DNA of 64,000 bases from Streptantibioticus_A sp037034305 (GCA_037034305.1 JBAGJY010000031.1:11903-75902), one strand, 5' to 3'. Numbered from the stretch's first letter, positions 43,000-51,522 are shown. The notes: a model not told the origin generated them from the letters alone. Numbers and translations: made by a program.

Positions 43000-43051
43000 G
43001 GGCGGTCATCACCCCCGTTGTCGAACATCCGGGCCACCCACGTACCAGCGC

Positions 43052-43633
43052 TTACTTGGAGCCGGGATCATCAGAGGTGAGGTCGGCAATCGTGCGCGTC
43101 GTGACGGCTGCGGGGTTCGACTTCAGCCAGTCCTTGCCTTCGGCCTTCCAGGTCTTCTCGACGTCCGTGTTCGCCTTCAGCAAGGACTGCTCGCTGTAGT
43201 CGGCGTGCCGGATCTGGTTGATGGGGTTGTCCGCCCCCACCTGTCCCCACGACTCCTTCGACACCTGCTCATCGGAGGCGTCCGGGTTGCCCATCGCGGC
43301 GGTCACCACGTTCTTGAACTTGCCCTGGACGTACTGGTCCTCCTCGTGGAAGCTCCCCGCCGCGAGGCCCAACCGCGCCGCGAACTCGTTCCCGTCATGG
43401 ACCAGCGTCCGCACACCCCACTCCCAGCGGTCACCGAACCCCTTCAGTGCCGAGGTCAGCCCGGCGTGCCCCAGCTTCAGCCCGGTCAGTTCAATGCCGG
43501 AGAAGCCCCGACCGACCTCGGCCGACTCCACGATCCCCAGCTTCTTCAACTCCCCGAGCGTTGCCGTCAGACCCTCCGCGGTCATCCGCAACGCCTGGGG
43601 ATCCACATGAAGATCCTTGTCCTTACCACCCAT
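43052..43633 (-). CDS. WXG/ESX-type partner protein of the RHS toxin
   Basis: 193 residues from ATG 43633, on the same strand and 52 bases before the RHS gene. The first 95 residues are amphipathic helices typical of ESX-secreted partners (LRMTAEGLTATLGELKKLGI, GHAGLTSALKGFGDRWEWGV, VHDGNEFAARLGLAAGSF). The second half is polar and includes HADYSEQSLLKANTDVEKTW. It probably pairs with the N-terminal helical region of the RHS protein for export. No ESX core genes (eccC, mycP) are in the window, so the export machine would be elsewhere. Confidence 0.65.
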   Translation of the reverse strand: MGGKDKDLHVDPQALRMTAEGLTATLGELKKLGIVESAEVGRGFSGIELTGLKLGHAGLTSALKGFGDRWEWGVRTLVHDGNEFAARLGLAAGSFHEEDQYVQGKFKNVVTAAMGNPDASDEQVSKESWGQVGADNPINQIRHADYSEQSLLKANTDVEKTWKAEGKDWLKSNPAAVTTRTIADLTSDDPGSK

Positions 43634-43809
43634 GACACCCCCCGGTACCTGTCGCCGTCTGCGCCTCGGACGTCATCTGACCTTACTGGCAAGGGGAGTC
43701 GGGGCGTTCGGCGGAGCCGCGCCCGCCTTCCGTGAAGCGTTTCAGCTGTCCGCACCGACCCTCTGCCGGATGTGCTCGGGAAGTGGGTAGTGCCGCTCGG
43801 CCGGAGGCT

Positions 43810-44580
43810 TCACCCCACCCCCAGCACCACCAGCACCCCGGTCACCGCCGTCTCGCACAGGGCGCCGAAGACGTCGCCGGTGACGCCGCCCAGCCGCGAC
43901 CGGCAGCGGTTAAGGAGGAGTTCGGCGGCGGCAAGGGCCAGCGCCGCCGCCAGGGCGTAGTGGACGGCTGCGTACGCGCCGAAGGGGGCGCCAACCACCG
44001 CCGCGGCCAGGGCCGTTGCGGCGGCCAGCAGCCAGGCCGGGCGGGCGGGCACCGTGCCCGCGACCATACGGCCCAGGCCGTCCTCGCGGGCGGCGGGGAC
44101 GCCGTCGCGGCAGGCGAGGGTCATCGCCGTGCGGCCGGTCAGGGCGGCGACGGTGGTGGCGGCGGCCGCCTCGGGCCAGCCCGCCGCGTAGAGCCGGGCC
44201 AGTGCCGCGACCTGGGCGAGCAGTACCAGGACCAGGGTGAGCACACCGAACGGTCCGATGTCCGACTGCTTCATGATGCGCAGCGCGTCGGCGGCCGGTT
44301 TGCCGCTGCCCAGCCCGTCCGCGGTGTCGGCCAGGCCGTCCAGGTGCAGCCCGCGGGTGAGGGCGGCCGGTGCGGCGACCGTGGCCACGGCGGCCAGCAG
44401 CGGGTTGCCGCCCAGCAGGAGCAGGCCCCCGCAGGCGGCGGCGGTGAGGCCGAGGACCAGGCCGACGAGCGGTGCGCACAGCATTCCGGCCCGCCCGGCC
44501 GTGCGGTCCCAGCGGCTGACCCGTACCGGCAGGACCGTCAGCGTGCCGAAGGCGAACCGCGGTCCGTCGTCGATCGCCAC
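43810..44580 (-). CDS. cobS: adenosylcobinamide-GDP ribazoletransferase (cobalamin synthase)
   Basis: 256 residues from GTG 44580, with GGGGAG four bases upstream; the longer TTG-start reading at 44592 overlaps that SD. About six membrane helices. Motifs are FGTLTVLPV near the start, ALTRGLHLDGLADTADGLG (metal/substrate-binding Asp residues) and MKQSDIGPFGV. Joins adenosylcobinamide-GDP with alpha-ribazole at the membrane, the last step of the nucleotide-loop pathway. CobT and CobU for the same pathway are encoded just downstream in the window, on the same strand. Confidence 0.92.
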   Translation of the reverse strand: MAIDDGPRFAFGTLTVLPVRVSRWDRTAGRAGMLCAPLVGLVLGLTAAACGGLLLLGGNPLLAAVATVAAPAALTRGLHLDGLADTADGLGSGKPAADALRIMKQSDIGPFGVLTLVLVLLAQVAALARLYAAGWPEAAAATTVAALTGRTAMTLACRDGVPAAREDGLGRMVAGTVPARPAWLLAAATALAAAVVGAPFGAYAAVHYALAAALALAAAELLLNRCRSRLGGVTGDVFGALCETAVTGVLVVLGVG

Positions 44581-44621
44581 ACGTCTCCCCAAGCCGCCGT
44601 CGTCGTCACGTCAGCGGAACG

Positions 44622-45335
44622 CTACAGCCTGGCCGGGGGCAGTGCTTCGGCCGGGCGGTCGGTACGGCGCTTGCGGTGACGGCGTACCGCGTCGTCCAAC
44701 AGGCACCAGCCGACCGCCGCCAGGATGGCGGCCAGGTGCTCCCAGCCCGCCAGGTTCGGCCACAGCGCGGCCTCCACCGCCATCGAACCGGCCACCAGCC
44801 CCGCGGTCCACCACGCCCGGTACCGCCAGGCGACGCAGACCGCCAGCGCCACCACGGCCGCGGACGGGCCGGTGTCGCGGATGAAGGCGTCGATCGGCTC
44901 CAGCCCGAGCACCGCGTGCGGCCCCCGGGAGACGCCCCAGCGCGCGTACGTCGTACCGGCCAGCGTCGACAGGTACGCCAGGCCCAGGGTGCGGGCCCTG
45001 CCCAGGGTGATCTCGGCGATGCCGAAGACCACGAACACCTGGGCGAGCGCGCCCCACACCGGCAGGTCGAGGGCGGGCACGAACAGCGACAGCGGGGTGC
45101 GCAGCAGCGCCTTCCACCACAGCAGCGTCGCGCTGACCACCCCGCACCGGTTCACCAGGTCGTCGCCCCAGGCGGTGTGCTGCACCAGTTGCAGTAAGGA
45201 GATCAGCACCACGGCGGCGATGGTCAGCGGAATCGCCCGCCATCCCCGGCGTACCGAGGCGATGCGCAGGTCGGCGACGAGCGCACCCCACTCGCGGTAC
45301 GCGGCGCGGCGCAGCCACGCTTCGGCAGTACTCAC
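44622..45335 (-). CDS. rhomboid-like multi-pass membrane protein
   Basis: 237 residues from GTG 45335, 41 bases upstream of cobS. About six membrane segments. RDTGPSAAVVALAVCVAW and WEHLAAILAAVGWCLLD are at the positions of the rhomboid Ser and His helices, as in the gene at 13631, although GxSG is not complete. The N-terminus is basic and cytoplasmic. It could be a rhomboid pseudoprotease; a connection to cobalamin is not indicated apart from proximity. Confidence 0.55.
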   Translation of the reverse strand: MSTAEAWLRRAAYREWGALVADLRIASVRRGWRAIPLTIAAVVLISLLQLVQHTAWGDDLVNRCGVVSATLLWWKALLRTPLSLFVPALDLPVWGALAQVFVVFGIAEITLGRARTLGLAYLSTLAGTTYARWGVSRGPHAVLGLEPIDAFIRDTGPSAAVVALAVCVAWRYRAWWTAGLVAGSMAVEAALWPNLAGWEHLAAILAAVGWCLLDDAVRRHRKRRTDRPAEALPPARL

Positions 45336-45845
45336 AGCGCTCCCGCGCTGGTATGGACCGGTCGGAACGCCTGGCGCACGGCGTGCATCGCCCGTCCCTC
45401 CCCGGTGGACCCGGCGGTCCCCGACGCGTTCGTGCCCCCTCGTGGGTGGATCGTCGCCCCCATCTCGTCCGGCCGTGGCACGGCGCGCCTACGGCCGTGC
45501 GGGCAGGACCGCTCGGGCCGCGGCATGGTCGGGCCGGGCCACGTTTCAGGGTCTCCGATCGGATCGCCGGAGGCCAGAGCCACTCCGCGGGGCCCTCGCC
45601 GCGCGATGGCCGAATCGCGGGTGGTCGCAGTCATGATGTTGATGACGACATTCACCCGGCTCGTGGTTGTGAAGAACCGCGAACCTGTTCGCCCGGCCGC
45701 TGGTCGCCCCCGGGTGCGCTGGCCTGCTGGGACGGTGCGGCGGACGCCATGCGGAGCGATCCCATGAACAGCGATCTTATGTCGCGATTGACGGGGTTTG
45801 CTGGGGAATCTGGTTTTCGGTGGGCGGCCGGGGTGCCCCCGTGCG
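45336..45845. other. intergenic, no gene recognised
   Basis: 510 bases between the rhomboid-like gene and cobT. Open frames exist on both strands but have no family features, poor starts and rare codons. A less GC-rich patch lies at 45625-45800. I looked for a cobalamin riboswitch core and did not find one. Confidence 0.45.
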
Positions 45846-46904
45846 CTACGGCTCGGGGGCGGGCTCCGGCTGCTCCGGCAGTTCGGCGGCGAGTGCCGCT
45901 GCGGCCTTGATCAGCGGCAGGGCGAGCAGCGCGCCGGTGCCCTCGCCGAGCCGGACCCCGTGGTCGAGCAGTGGCTCTATGGACAGCCGGTCCAGCGCCT
46001 TGGCCTGTCCCGGCTCGCCCGAGGACTGTCCCGCCAGCCACCAGTCGGGCGCCCGGAACGCCACCCGCTGCGCGGCCAGCGCGCAGGCCGCGGAGACCGC
46101 ACCGTCCAGCACCACCGGCAGCTTGCGCACCGCGCACTGCAGCAGGAACCCGGTGGCCGCCGCGAGGTCCGCGCCGCCCACCGTGGCCAGCAGCTTCAGC
46201 GGGTCGCCGAGCACCGGCCGGGCCCGGCGCAGCGCGTCACGGATCGCCGCGCACTTGCGCATCCAGGCCAAGTCGTCGATCCCCGACCCCCGGCCGGTCA
46301 CCACGGACGCGTCCGTGCCGCACAGCGCAGCGATCAGCACGCCCGCGGCGGTGGTGCCGCCGACGCTCAGATCGCCCAGCAGCAGCAGATCGGTGCCGCA
46401 GTCCGCCTCCTCGTCGGCGATCGCCATTCCGGCGCGGAACGCCTGCTCGGCCTCCGCCTCGGTGAGCGCGTCCTCGACGTCGATCAGCCCGCAGCCGCGC
46501 CGCACCCGGTGCCGTACCACCTCGGTGGGCAGTTCGTCGGGATCGCAGTCCACGGCCATGTCGATGACGCGTACCTGCGCCGCGTAGGTGCGGGCCAGCA
46601 CGTTCACCGCGGCCTCGCCCGCGAGTACCGAGCGCACCAGGGTGCCCGCGGTGCCCGCGGGGCGGGCCGAGACGTCTCGCTGCGCGATGCCGTGGTCCCC
46701 GGCGAACAGGATGACGCGGGCCCGCTCGATCGGCCTCGCCGGTGCCCGGCCCTGTACGGAGGCCAGCCAGTCGCCCAGGTCCTCCAGCTTTCCGAGCCGT
46801 CCGGCCGTGGCCGTGGCGGTGCGCAGTGCTTTGGAGTCGTGCCGGAGCGCCGGTTCGGGTCGGTCGATCAGCGCGGCGAAGTCGTCTAGGTCCAGGGGGC
46901 TCAC
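45846..46904 (-). CDS. cobT: nicotinate-nucleotide:dimethylbenzimidazole phosphoribosyltransferase
   Basis: 352 residues from GTG 46904 (VSPLDLDDFAALIDRP); GTG 46913 is three codons further up. Family motifs are VILFAGDHGIAQRDVSARP, LLLLGDLSVGGTTAAGV and the C-terminal GEGTGALLALPLIKAA holding the catalytic Glu. Makes alpha-ribazole phosphate from nicotinate mononucleotide and DMB, feeding CobS. Lies downstream of cobU in the same orientation, with an intergenic repeat between. Confidence 0.95.
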   Translation of the reverse strand: MSPLDLDDFAALIDRPEPALRHDSKALRTATATAGRLGKLEDLGDWLASVQGRAPARPIERARVILFAGDHGIAQRDVSARPAGTAGTLVRSVLAGEAAVNVLARTYAAQVRVIDMAVDCDPDELPTEVVRHRVRRGCGLIDVEDALTEAEAEQAFRAGMAIADEEADCGTDLLLLGDLSVGGTTAAGVLIAALCGTDASVVTGRGSGIDDLAWMRKCAAIRDALRRARPVLGDPLKLLATVGGADLAAATGFLLQCAVRKLPVVLDGAVSAACALAAQRVAFRAPDWWLAGQSSGEPGQAKALDRLSIEPLLDHGVRLGEGTGALLALPLIKAAAALAAELPEQPEPAPEP

Positions 46905-47010
46905 GACTCGCACCTTACCGGTGAGGTTGCCGGGACGGTGATGTTGAGGGCGCCGACGCCAGCACGGACACCTGAAGCGGTGCGGGGTACAGGTCGGGCG
47001 AAGTCAGCTG

Positions 47011-47086
47011 CGGTTCGTCAGCGCCCTGGAGGGGCGCGGGGAACCGCGCGACGAGCCACAACGGTGCTTCGGATGACCGACGGCAC
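47011..47086 (-). repeat. dispersed intergenic repeat, copy B
   Basis: Inverted copy of the element at 19431 and 48668. Read on the minus strand it carries GTGCCGTCGGTCATCCG, then TGGCTCGTCGCGCGGTTCCC and the GCGCCCC hairpin followed by GAACCG. It lies between cobU and cobT. Confidence 0.7.
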
Positions 47087-47110
47087 TTCGTCGAACTCCC
47101 GGCGGAGCGC

Positions 47111-48316
47111 CTAGCGCAGCGGCACCGCCAGGCCCGCCACCACCAGCAGTACCCGCTCCGACTCCGCCGCGACGGCAGCGTTCAACCGGCCCAACTCGTC
47201 GCGGAACCTGCGGCCTGACGCCGTGGCGGGAACCACCCCGGAGCCGACCTCGTTGCTGACCGCCACCACAGTGCGCCGGGTCCCCCGCCAGGCGGCCGTC
47301 AACTCCGCGACGCGCAGGGCGAGTTGGCGGCGGCCGCTGGACGCCCACCGCCGCTCGTCCCACGCCCCGACGGTGTCCATCGCGTCGGTCAGCCACAGCG
47401 CCAGGCAGTCGATGAGCAGCGGCGGGCCGTCCGCGTTGAGCAGCGGCACCAGGTCGCAGGTCTCCTCGGTGCGCCAGCTGGCCGGGCGCCGCTCCCGGTG
47501 CAGACGCACCCGGGCCGCCCAGTCCGGATCGTCCGCCCGGGTGCCGCCGGTGGCCACGTAGACCACGCCGGGAAAGGCCGAAAGCCGACGTTCGGCCTCC
47601 GCCGACTTGCCGGACCGCGCGCCGCCCAGCACCAGCGTGCGACGCGGGATGTCCGGCACGGACTCGTACGCGCCCACCACCAGCGCACTGCCGTCCGGCA
47701 CCGCGCGGGCACCGTCCGCGCTGAGCCGGCGGTGCAGTTCCGGCTCCGGCGGGGCGTCGTGGTCGAGGTGGACGGCGATCACATCGGTGGTGGGGCCGAC
47801 CGCACCCGCGGCGCGCAGCCGGGCCAGGGCGTCGGGGCGGCGGACCACGTCCAGCAGCACCATGTCGTACGGGACCGGGCGGTCGCGGCCGTTGTCCAGT
47901 CCGGCGGGGGCGGCGCCCGAGGGCAGGTACAGCAGGCGGTGCCCGGCCGGGCCGGTCACCTCGTATCCGGTGCCCGGCGCGTCCAGCGGCACCGCGCGGA
48001 CCCGGTGGCCGCACAGCAGCGTGAGCCGGTCGCCGTCCGGCACCCGGCCGGGGGCGGGCAGGCCGGGCGGCAGGTCGACCGGCGGGCCGGACTGGGGATG
48101 GGTCAGCAGGACCTGGCGTACGCCGCTGAGCGAGCGTCCGGCGCGGGCGGCGGCCAGCGCAACTCCGGGCGTCAGGTCGAGCAGCAGTACTCCGTCGACC
48201 AGCAGCGAGGCAGGGTTGCGGGCTCCGGCGCCGAGCGCGGCGGCGCAGGCCGCGCACGGGCAGCCGGACTGCGGCAGGCCCTCGGGTCCACCCGTGCCGA
48301 GCAGCGTGATCTCCAT
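47111..48316 (-). CDS. cobU: CobU cobinamide kinase/guanylyltransferase fused to degenerate metallo-beta-lactamase-like domain
   Basis: 401 residues from ATG 48316. The C-terminal ~175 residues are CobU: LVLGGARSGKSAEAERRL (P-loop), VVYVATGGTRADDPDWAARV, the guanylylated-His region RVRLHRERRPASWRTEE, and VSNEVGSGVVPATASGRRFR. The N-terminal ~220 residues look like a metallo-beta-lactamase fold (MEITLLGTGGPEGLPQSGCP, LLTHPQSGPPVDL) but the HxHxDH zinc motif is gone, only a late HLDHD remains. This fused form occurs in actinobacteria; the role of the extra domain is unknown. Divergent from the small gene at 48434. Confidence 0.9.
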   Translation of the reverse strand: MEITLLGTGGPEGLPQSGCPCAACAAALGAGARNPASLLVDGVLLLDLTPGVALAAARAGRSLSGVRQVLLTHPQSGPPVDLPPGLPAPGRVPDGDRLTLLCGHRVRAVPLDAPGTGYEVTGPAGHRLLYLPSGAAPAGLDNGRDRPVPYDMVLLDVVRRPDALARLRAAGAVGPTTDVIAVHLDHDAPPEPELHRRLSADGARAVPDGSALVVGAYESVPDIPRRTLVLGGARSGKSAEAERRLSAFPGVVYVATGGTRADDPDWAARVRLHRERRPASWRTEETCDLVPLLNADGPPLLIDCLALWLTDAMDTVGAWDERRWASSGRRQLALRVAELTAAWRGTRRTVVAVSNEVGSGVVPATASGRRFRDELGRLNAAVAAESERVLLVVAGLAVPLR

Positions 48317-48433
48317 GCGGACATCGTCGCGTACGACGGTTGGCCGGTCCCGCACCACCCTGCCCGGCGGTGTGGCTGACCGGCGGCGGTGATCTCCGTT
48401 AACCTGCGCGCACAGGACGGAGAGGGGCTTGGC

Positions 48434-48643
48434 ATGGCGTGGACGTGGCGGTTCGAGAAGGCGGACGGGACTCAGGCCGTTCCGTCGGTCGAACCTGAGG
48501 AGTTCAGCACCCAGGGCGACGCGGAGTCCTGGATCGGGGAGGAGTGGAAGGCGCTGCTGGACGGCGGGGTGGACCAGGTCCGGCTCTTCGAGGACGGTAC
48601 GGAGGTGTACCCGGCGCCGATGAGCCTGCACGAGGCCGGCTAG
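48434..48643 (+). CDS. small conserved acidic protein
   Basis: 69 residues from ATG 48434 with GGAGAGGGG upstream. It is rich in Trp, Glu and Asp (MAWTWRFEKADGTQ, WIGEEWKALLDGGVDQVRLF). No signal or membrane segment. Similar ~70-residue proteins are common in Streptomyces. Function unknown. Divergent from cobU with 117 bases between. Confidence 0.72.
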   Translation: MAWTWRFEKADGTQAVPSVEPEEFSTQGDAESWIGEEWKALLDGGVDQVRLFEDGTEVYPAPMSLHEAG

Positions 48644-48667
48644 CGCGCTGAGCGCTCCCGCTGGGGT

Positions 48668-48751
48668 ACGGCGATGTGCCGTCGGTCGTCCGCGGCGCCG
48701 TCGTGGCTGGTCGCGCGGTTTCCCGCGCCCCTTCGGGGCGCTGCCGAACCG
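48668..48751 (+). repeat. dispersed intergenic repeat, copy C
   Basis: About 84 bases matching copies A and B: GTGCCGTCGGTCGTCCGCGG, then CTGGTCGCGCGGTTTCCCGC, a GCGCCCC-TTC-GGGGCGC hairpin, and GAACCG. Directly follows the small acidic protein gene. Confidence 0.75.
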
Positions 48752-48790
48752 TGGCGGACTTCCTTTGGGGCAAGCCCCCGAACCCCGGGG

Positions 48791-49900
48791 TCAGAGCTGG
48801 CCCAGCGTCACCTGGGTGGTTCGGCTCTGGCCGTCGCGCTCGTAGGTGACATTGGTCCTGTCGCCGGGTTTGAAGGCGGCCAGGGCTTCGGACAGTGACG
48901 CGTCCGAGGTGACGGGGACGTCGTCCAGCCTGGTGACGATGTCGCCGGGGCGCAGCCCGGCCTTGTCCGCCGCGCCGCCGGTGGCGACGGCGACCAGTAC
49001 GGCGCCCACCGGATCGAGGTTGCCGTTCAGCACGGTGCGCACGGAGACGTTGAGCGCGGCCTTGCCGGAGGCGGTCACCTTGCCGCTGCTGATGAGCTGG
49101 CCCGCGATGTTCTTCACCGTCGAGACCGGGATGGCGAACCCGATACCGGGCGCCGTACCACCGCCCAACTCCGGTTCGGTGGCCGCCAGGGTGGGGATGC
49201 CGATCACCTGGCCGGAGAGGTTGACCAGCGCCCCGCCGCTGTTGCCCGGGTTGATCGCGGCCGAGGTCTGCACCATGTTCACGATGGTGGTGCCCGTGCC
49301 GCCGCCGTTGCCGCCCTCGTTGACGGTGCGTCCGACGGCCGAGACGATGCCCTGGGTCACGCTGCTGGACAGGCCCAGCGGATTGCCCATGGCCAGGGTG
49401 ATCTGGCCGACGGCCACCTTGGAGGCGTCGCCGAACGTGGCCGGTCTCAGGTCGCCCGGCGGGTTGCTGAGCCTGATGACCGCCAGGTCGTCGGCGGGGT
49501 AGCTGCCCACCAAGGTGGCCTTCAGCGGGGCCTTGCCGGTGGCGAGGGTGACCTGGAAGTCCCGGGTGCCGCCGACGACATGGGCGTTGGTGACGATGTC
49601 GCCCTTGGCGTCGTACACCACGCCCGAGCCGAGCCCCGCGCCGGTGGTGATCTGGACGACGGACGGCAGGACGTTCTTGACCACCCGTTCGTAGTCGTCC
49701 TGAAGGCTGTTGCTCACCGTGGGAGCGGGCCCCGTGCCCGGTCCGTTCGACCGGGAAGCCGCCGCGGTGGTCCGCGCCGTGTCGGAGCAGCCCGCCAGCA
49801 GCGCCACCGCGCACACGGCGGCCAGCGGCGGGCGAACCGCCGAGCGGCGGCCAGGGCGTCCCGGCGGAGCGGGTGATCCGGGCACACGCGATCCACTCAT
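48791..49900 (-). CDS. HtrA/DegP-like S1C serine protease lipoprotein
   Basis: 369 residues from ATG 49900. The N-terminal signal ends in the lipobox LLAGC (Cys38), so it is tethered outside the membrane. The trypsin-like triad is visible: His in TNAHVVGG, Asp in ADDLAVIRL and Ser in NPGNSGGALVNL. A C-terminal PDZ domain follows (GAADKAGLRPGDIVTRLDDV). Likely an extracytoplasmic quality-control protease. Its location beside pspA and a two-component system fits envelope stress, though each is a separate unit. Confidence 0.92.
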   Translation of the reverse strand: MSGSRVPGSPAPPGRPGRRSAVRPPLAAVCAVALLAGCSDTARTTAAASRSNGPGTGPAPTVSNSLQDDYERVVKNVLPSVVQITTGAGLGSGVVYDAKGDIVTNAHVVGGTRDFQVTLATGKAPLKATLVGSYPADDLAVIRLSNPPGDLRPATFGDASKVAVGQITLAMGNPLGLSSSVTQGIVSAVGRTVNEGGNGGGTGTTIVNMVQTSAAINPGNSGGALVNLSGQVIGIPTLAATEPELGGGTAPGIGFAIPVSTVKNIAGQLISSGKVTASGKAALNVSVRTVLNGNLDPVGAVLVAVATGGAADKAGLRPGDIVTRLDDVPVTSDASLSEALAAFKPGDRTNVTYERDGQSRTTQVTLGQL

Positions 49901-49971
49901 GCCCGGAGTGTCCCTTTTGTCGGTTTGTCAGGCGAGGATCTCCGGCCGCGCGCCGCGCGTGTCGGACCCGC

Positions 49972-50682
49972 TCAGTCCCGTACGCCGCACAGGTGCAGCA
50001 GCGCGGCGACCGCACGGTACGGGTCGGTGCGCCCGGCCCGGTCCTCCGCGGCCAGCAGCCGCTCCAGGTCCGGCACCTCGCTGGCCGTGGCCCCGTCCGG
50101 CGCCGTGTCGGTGAACACCCGCACGCCGTACCAGGCGTGCAGCGGCGCGCCGATCGCCGCCAGGGTCGCGGTCAGTGTCTCCCGCCGGTCGGCCCGCGCG
50201 GCCAGCCCCAGCCGGTTGGTGTAACCGGTCGCGTCGAACGCCTCCAGAGCACCGGCCCAGTCGCCGGACAGCCCGGGCCGCATCGCCAGCGCGTCCCCGT
50301 TGCGCACCAGCAGCGACAGCAGCCCGCCGGGCGCCAGCACCCGGGCCAGACCGGCGAGCAGCGCGTCCGGATCCGCCACGTACATCAGCACCCCGTGGCA
50401 GAGCACCACATCGAAGCTGCCCGCGTCGAAGTACCGGCCGGTCTCCCGGCCGTCGCCCTCGATCAGCCGGACCCGCTCCCGTATGCCCTCCGGCTCCACG
50501 GACAGCGCCGCGCGGGCCGTCTCCAGCATCGCCGGATCCGACTCCACACCGGTCACCTCATGGCCGCCGCGGGCCAGCCGCAGCGCCTGGGTGCCCTGGC
50601 CGAGCCCCACGTCGAGCACCCGCAGCCGACGCCCCACCGGGAACCGCGCGGTGATCTGCTCATCGAGCTGCCGGGCCACCAA
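49972..50682 (-). CDS. class I SAM-dependent methyltransferase
   Basis: 236 residues from GTG 50682, but the same frame continues upstream with 26 conserved-looking codons (SSGFSGGAEAWLAGLGG, LRNAVRQELVARQLDEQ) as far as CTG at 50760. There CTGA overlaps the stop of the DUF3043 gene, as ATGA or GTGA would. The Rossmann motif is VLDVGLGQGTQALRLARGGH, then GVESDPAMLETARAAL and FDVVLCHGVLMYVADPD. Substrate unknown. Start uncertain between 50682 and 50760. Confidence 0.85.
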   Translation of the reverse strand: MVARQLDEQITARFPVGRRLRVLDVGLGQGTQALRLARGGHEVTGVESDPAMLETARAALSVEPEGIRERVRLIEGDGRETGRYFDAGSFDVVLCHGVLMYVADPDALLAGLARVLAPGGLLSLLVRNGDALAMRPGLSGDWAGALEAFDATGYTNRLGLAARADRRETLTATLAAIGAPLHAWYGVRVFTDTAPDGATASEVPDLERLLAAEDRAGRTDPYRAVAALLHLCGVRD

Positions 50683-50756
50683 CTCCTGCCGAACGGCGTT
50701 GCGCAGGCCGCCGAGACCCGCCAGCCAGGCTTCCGCCCCGCCGGAAAACCCGCTGC

Positions 50757-51353
50757 TCAGATCTGCTCACCGCGCTTGACCTGCGGCTTCGGCAGCCGCA
50801 TCCGGCGCATCTGGAGGGTGCGCATCAGCGCGTAGGGGACCGCGCCGCGCACGTTCTCCTCGGGGAAGCGCTGCCGCAGCACCTTCTTCAACCGGAAGGC
50901 GGTGAACACCGACTGCAGCACGATCAGCACGATCAGCAGCATCCACAGCAGCAGCGAGATGTCCTTGATGTTCATGTTGGGGAACATGCTCAGGACGAGG
51001 ATGACCACCGCGAGCGGCAGGAACAGCTCGGCGACGTGGTACCGGGTGTCCACGTAGTTCCGGCACAGCTTGCGCACCGGCCCCTTGTCGCGCACCGGCA
51101 GGTAGCGCTCGTCGCCGCTGGCCAGCGCCTCGCGCTGCTTGGCCATCTCGACCCGGCGAGCCTCCCGGGCCTGCTTGGCGGCGGCCTTGCGGTCGCTGGG
51201 CACGGTGACGCGCTGGCGGCGCTGGGTCTGCGCCTCGCTGCGCTTGGGCGTGGGGCGGCCCTTCGGGGCCTGCGGGTTGCGACGCTGGTCGACCGGCTCA
51301 GTGGTCACCGTCGGGGTCGCGGCCTGCTCATCCTTGGAACGACGTCGGAACAC
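50757..51353 (-). CDS. DUF3043 membrane protein
   Basis: 198 residues from GTG 51353 (VFRRRSKDEQAATPTVTTEP). A basic, Ala/Arg-rich N-terminal tail (residues 1-95) precedes two membrane helices around 115-160 (ELFLPLAVVILVLSMFPNMN, LLLWMLLIVLIVLQSVF). A basic C-terminus follows. TACCCT at 51362-51367 lies eight bases before GTG and there is no SD, so the message may be leaderless. Conserved in actinobacteria with unknown function. Divergent from pspA. Confidence 0.85.
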   Translation of the reverse strand: MFRRRSKDEQAATPTVTTEPVDQRRNPQAPKGRPTPKRSEAQTQRRQRVTVPSDRKAAAKQAREARRVEMAKQREALASGDERYLPVRDKGPVRKLCRNYVDTRYHVAELFLPLAVVILVLSMFPNMNIKDISLLLWMLLIVLIVLQSVFTAFRLKKVLRQRFPEENVRGAVPYALMRTLQMRRMRLPKPQVKRGEQI

Positions 51354-51495
51354 AAGGCCCAAGGGTACGTGGTGCCAGGACCGGCACCCACCCCACGTCC
51401 CCGCCAGGTGCCGCCACCTACTCCCTGGGCGGGACGCGCCAGCCCCGTGATCGTCCCTCAGGATGAGCGCATCCGCCGCCGAACGGTGCGGTAAT

Positions 51496-51522
51496 GGAAC
51501 CGGGGCCCGTACTGTAGGGGTC
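51496..51522 (+). promoter_or_regulatory. possible ECF-type promoter of pspA
   Basis: GGAACC (51496-51501), 18 bases, then GTC (51520-51522): similar to the -35/-10 of extracytoplasmic sigma factors such as SigE in Streptomyces, though the spacing is long by one or two. An alternative housekeeping -10 is TACTGT near 51510. Confidence 0.3.

Noticed and set aside
45625..45800. Cobalamin riboswitch upstream of cobT
   Set aside because: Looked for the conserved B12-box and core; not found in this or the cobU upstream region.
45353..45910. Plus and minus frames in the cobT/rhomboid-like gap
   Set aside because: No recognisable family, no ribosome-binding site and overlap with cobT's end. Treated as intergenic.
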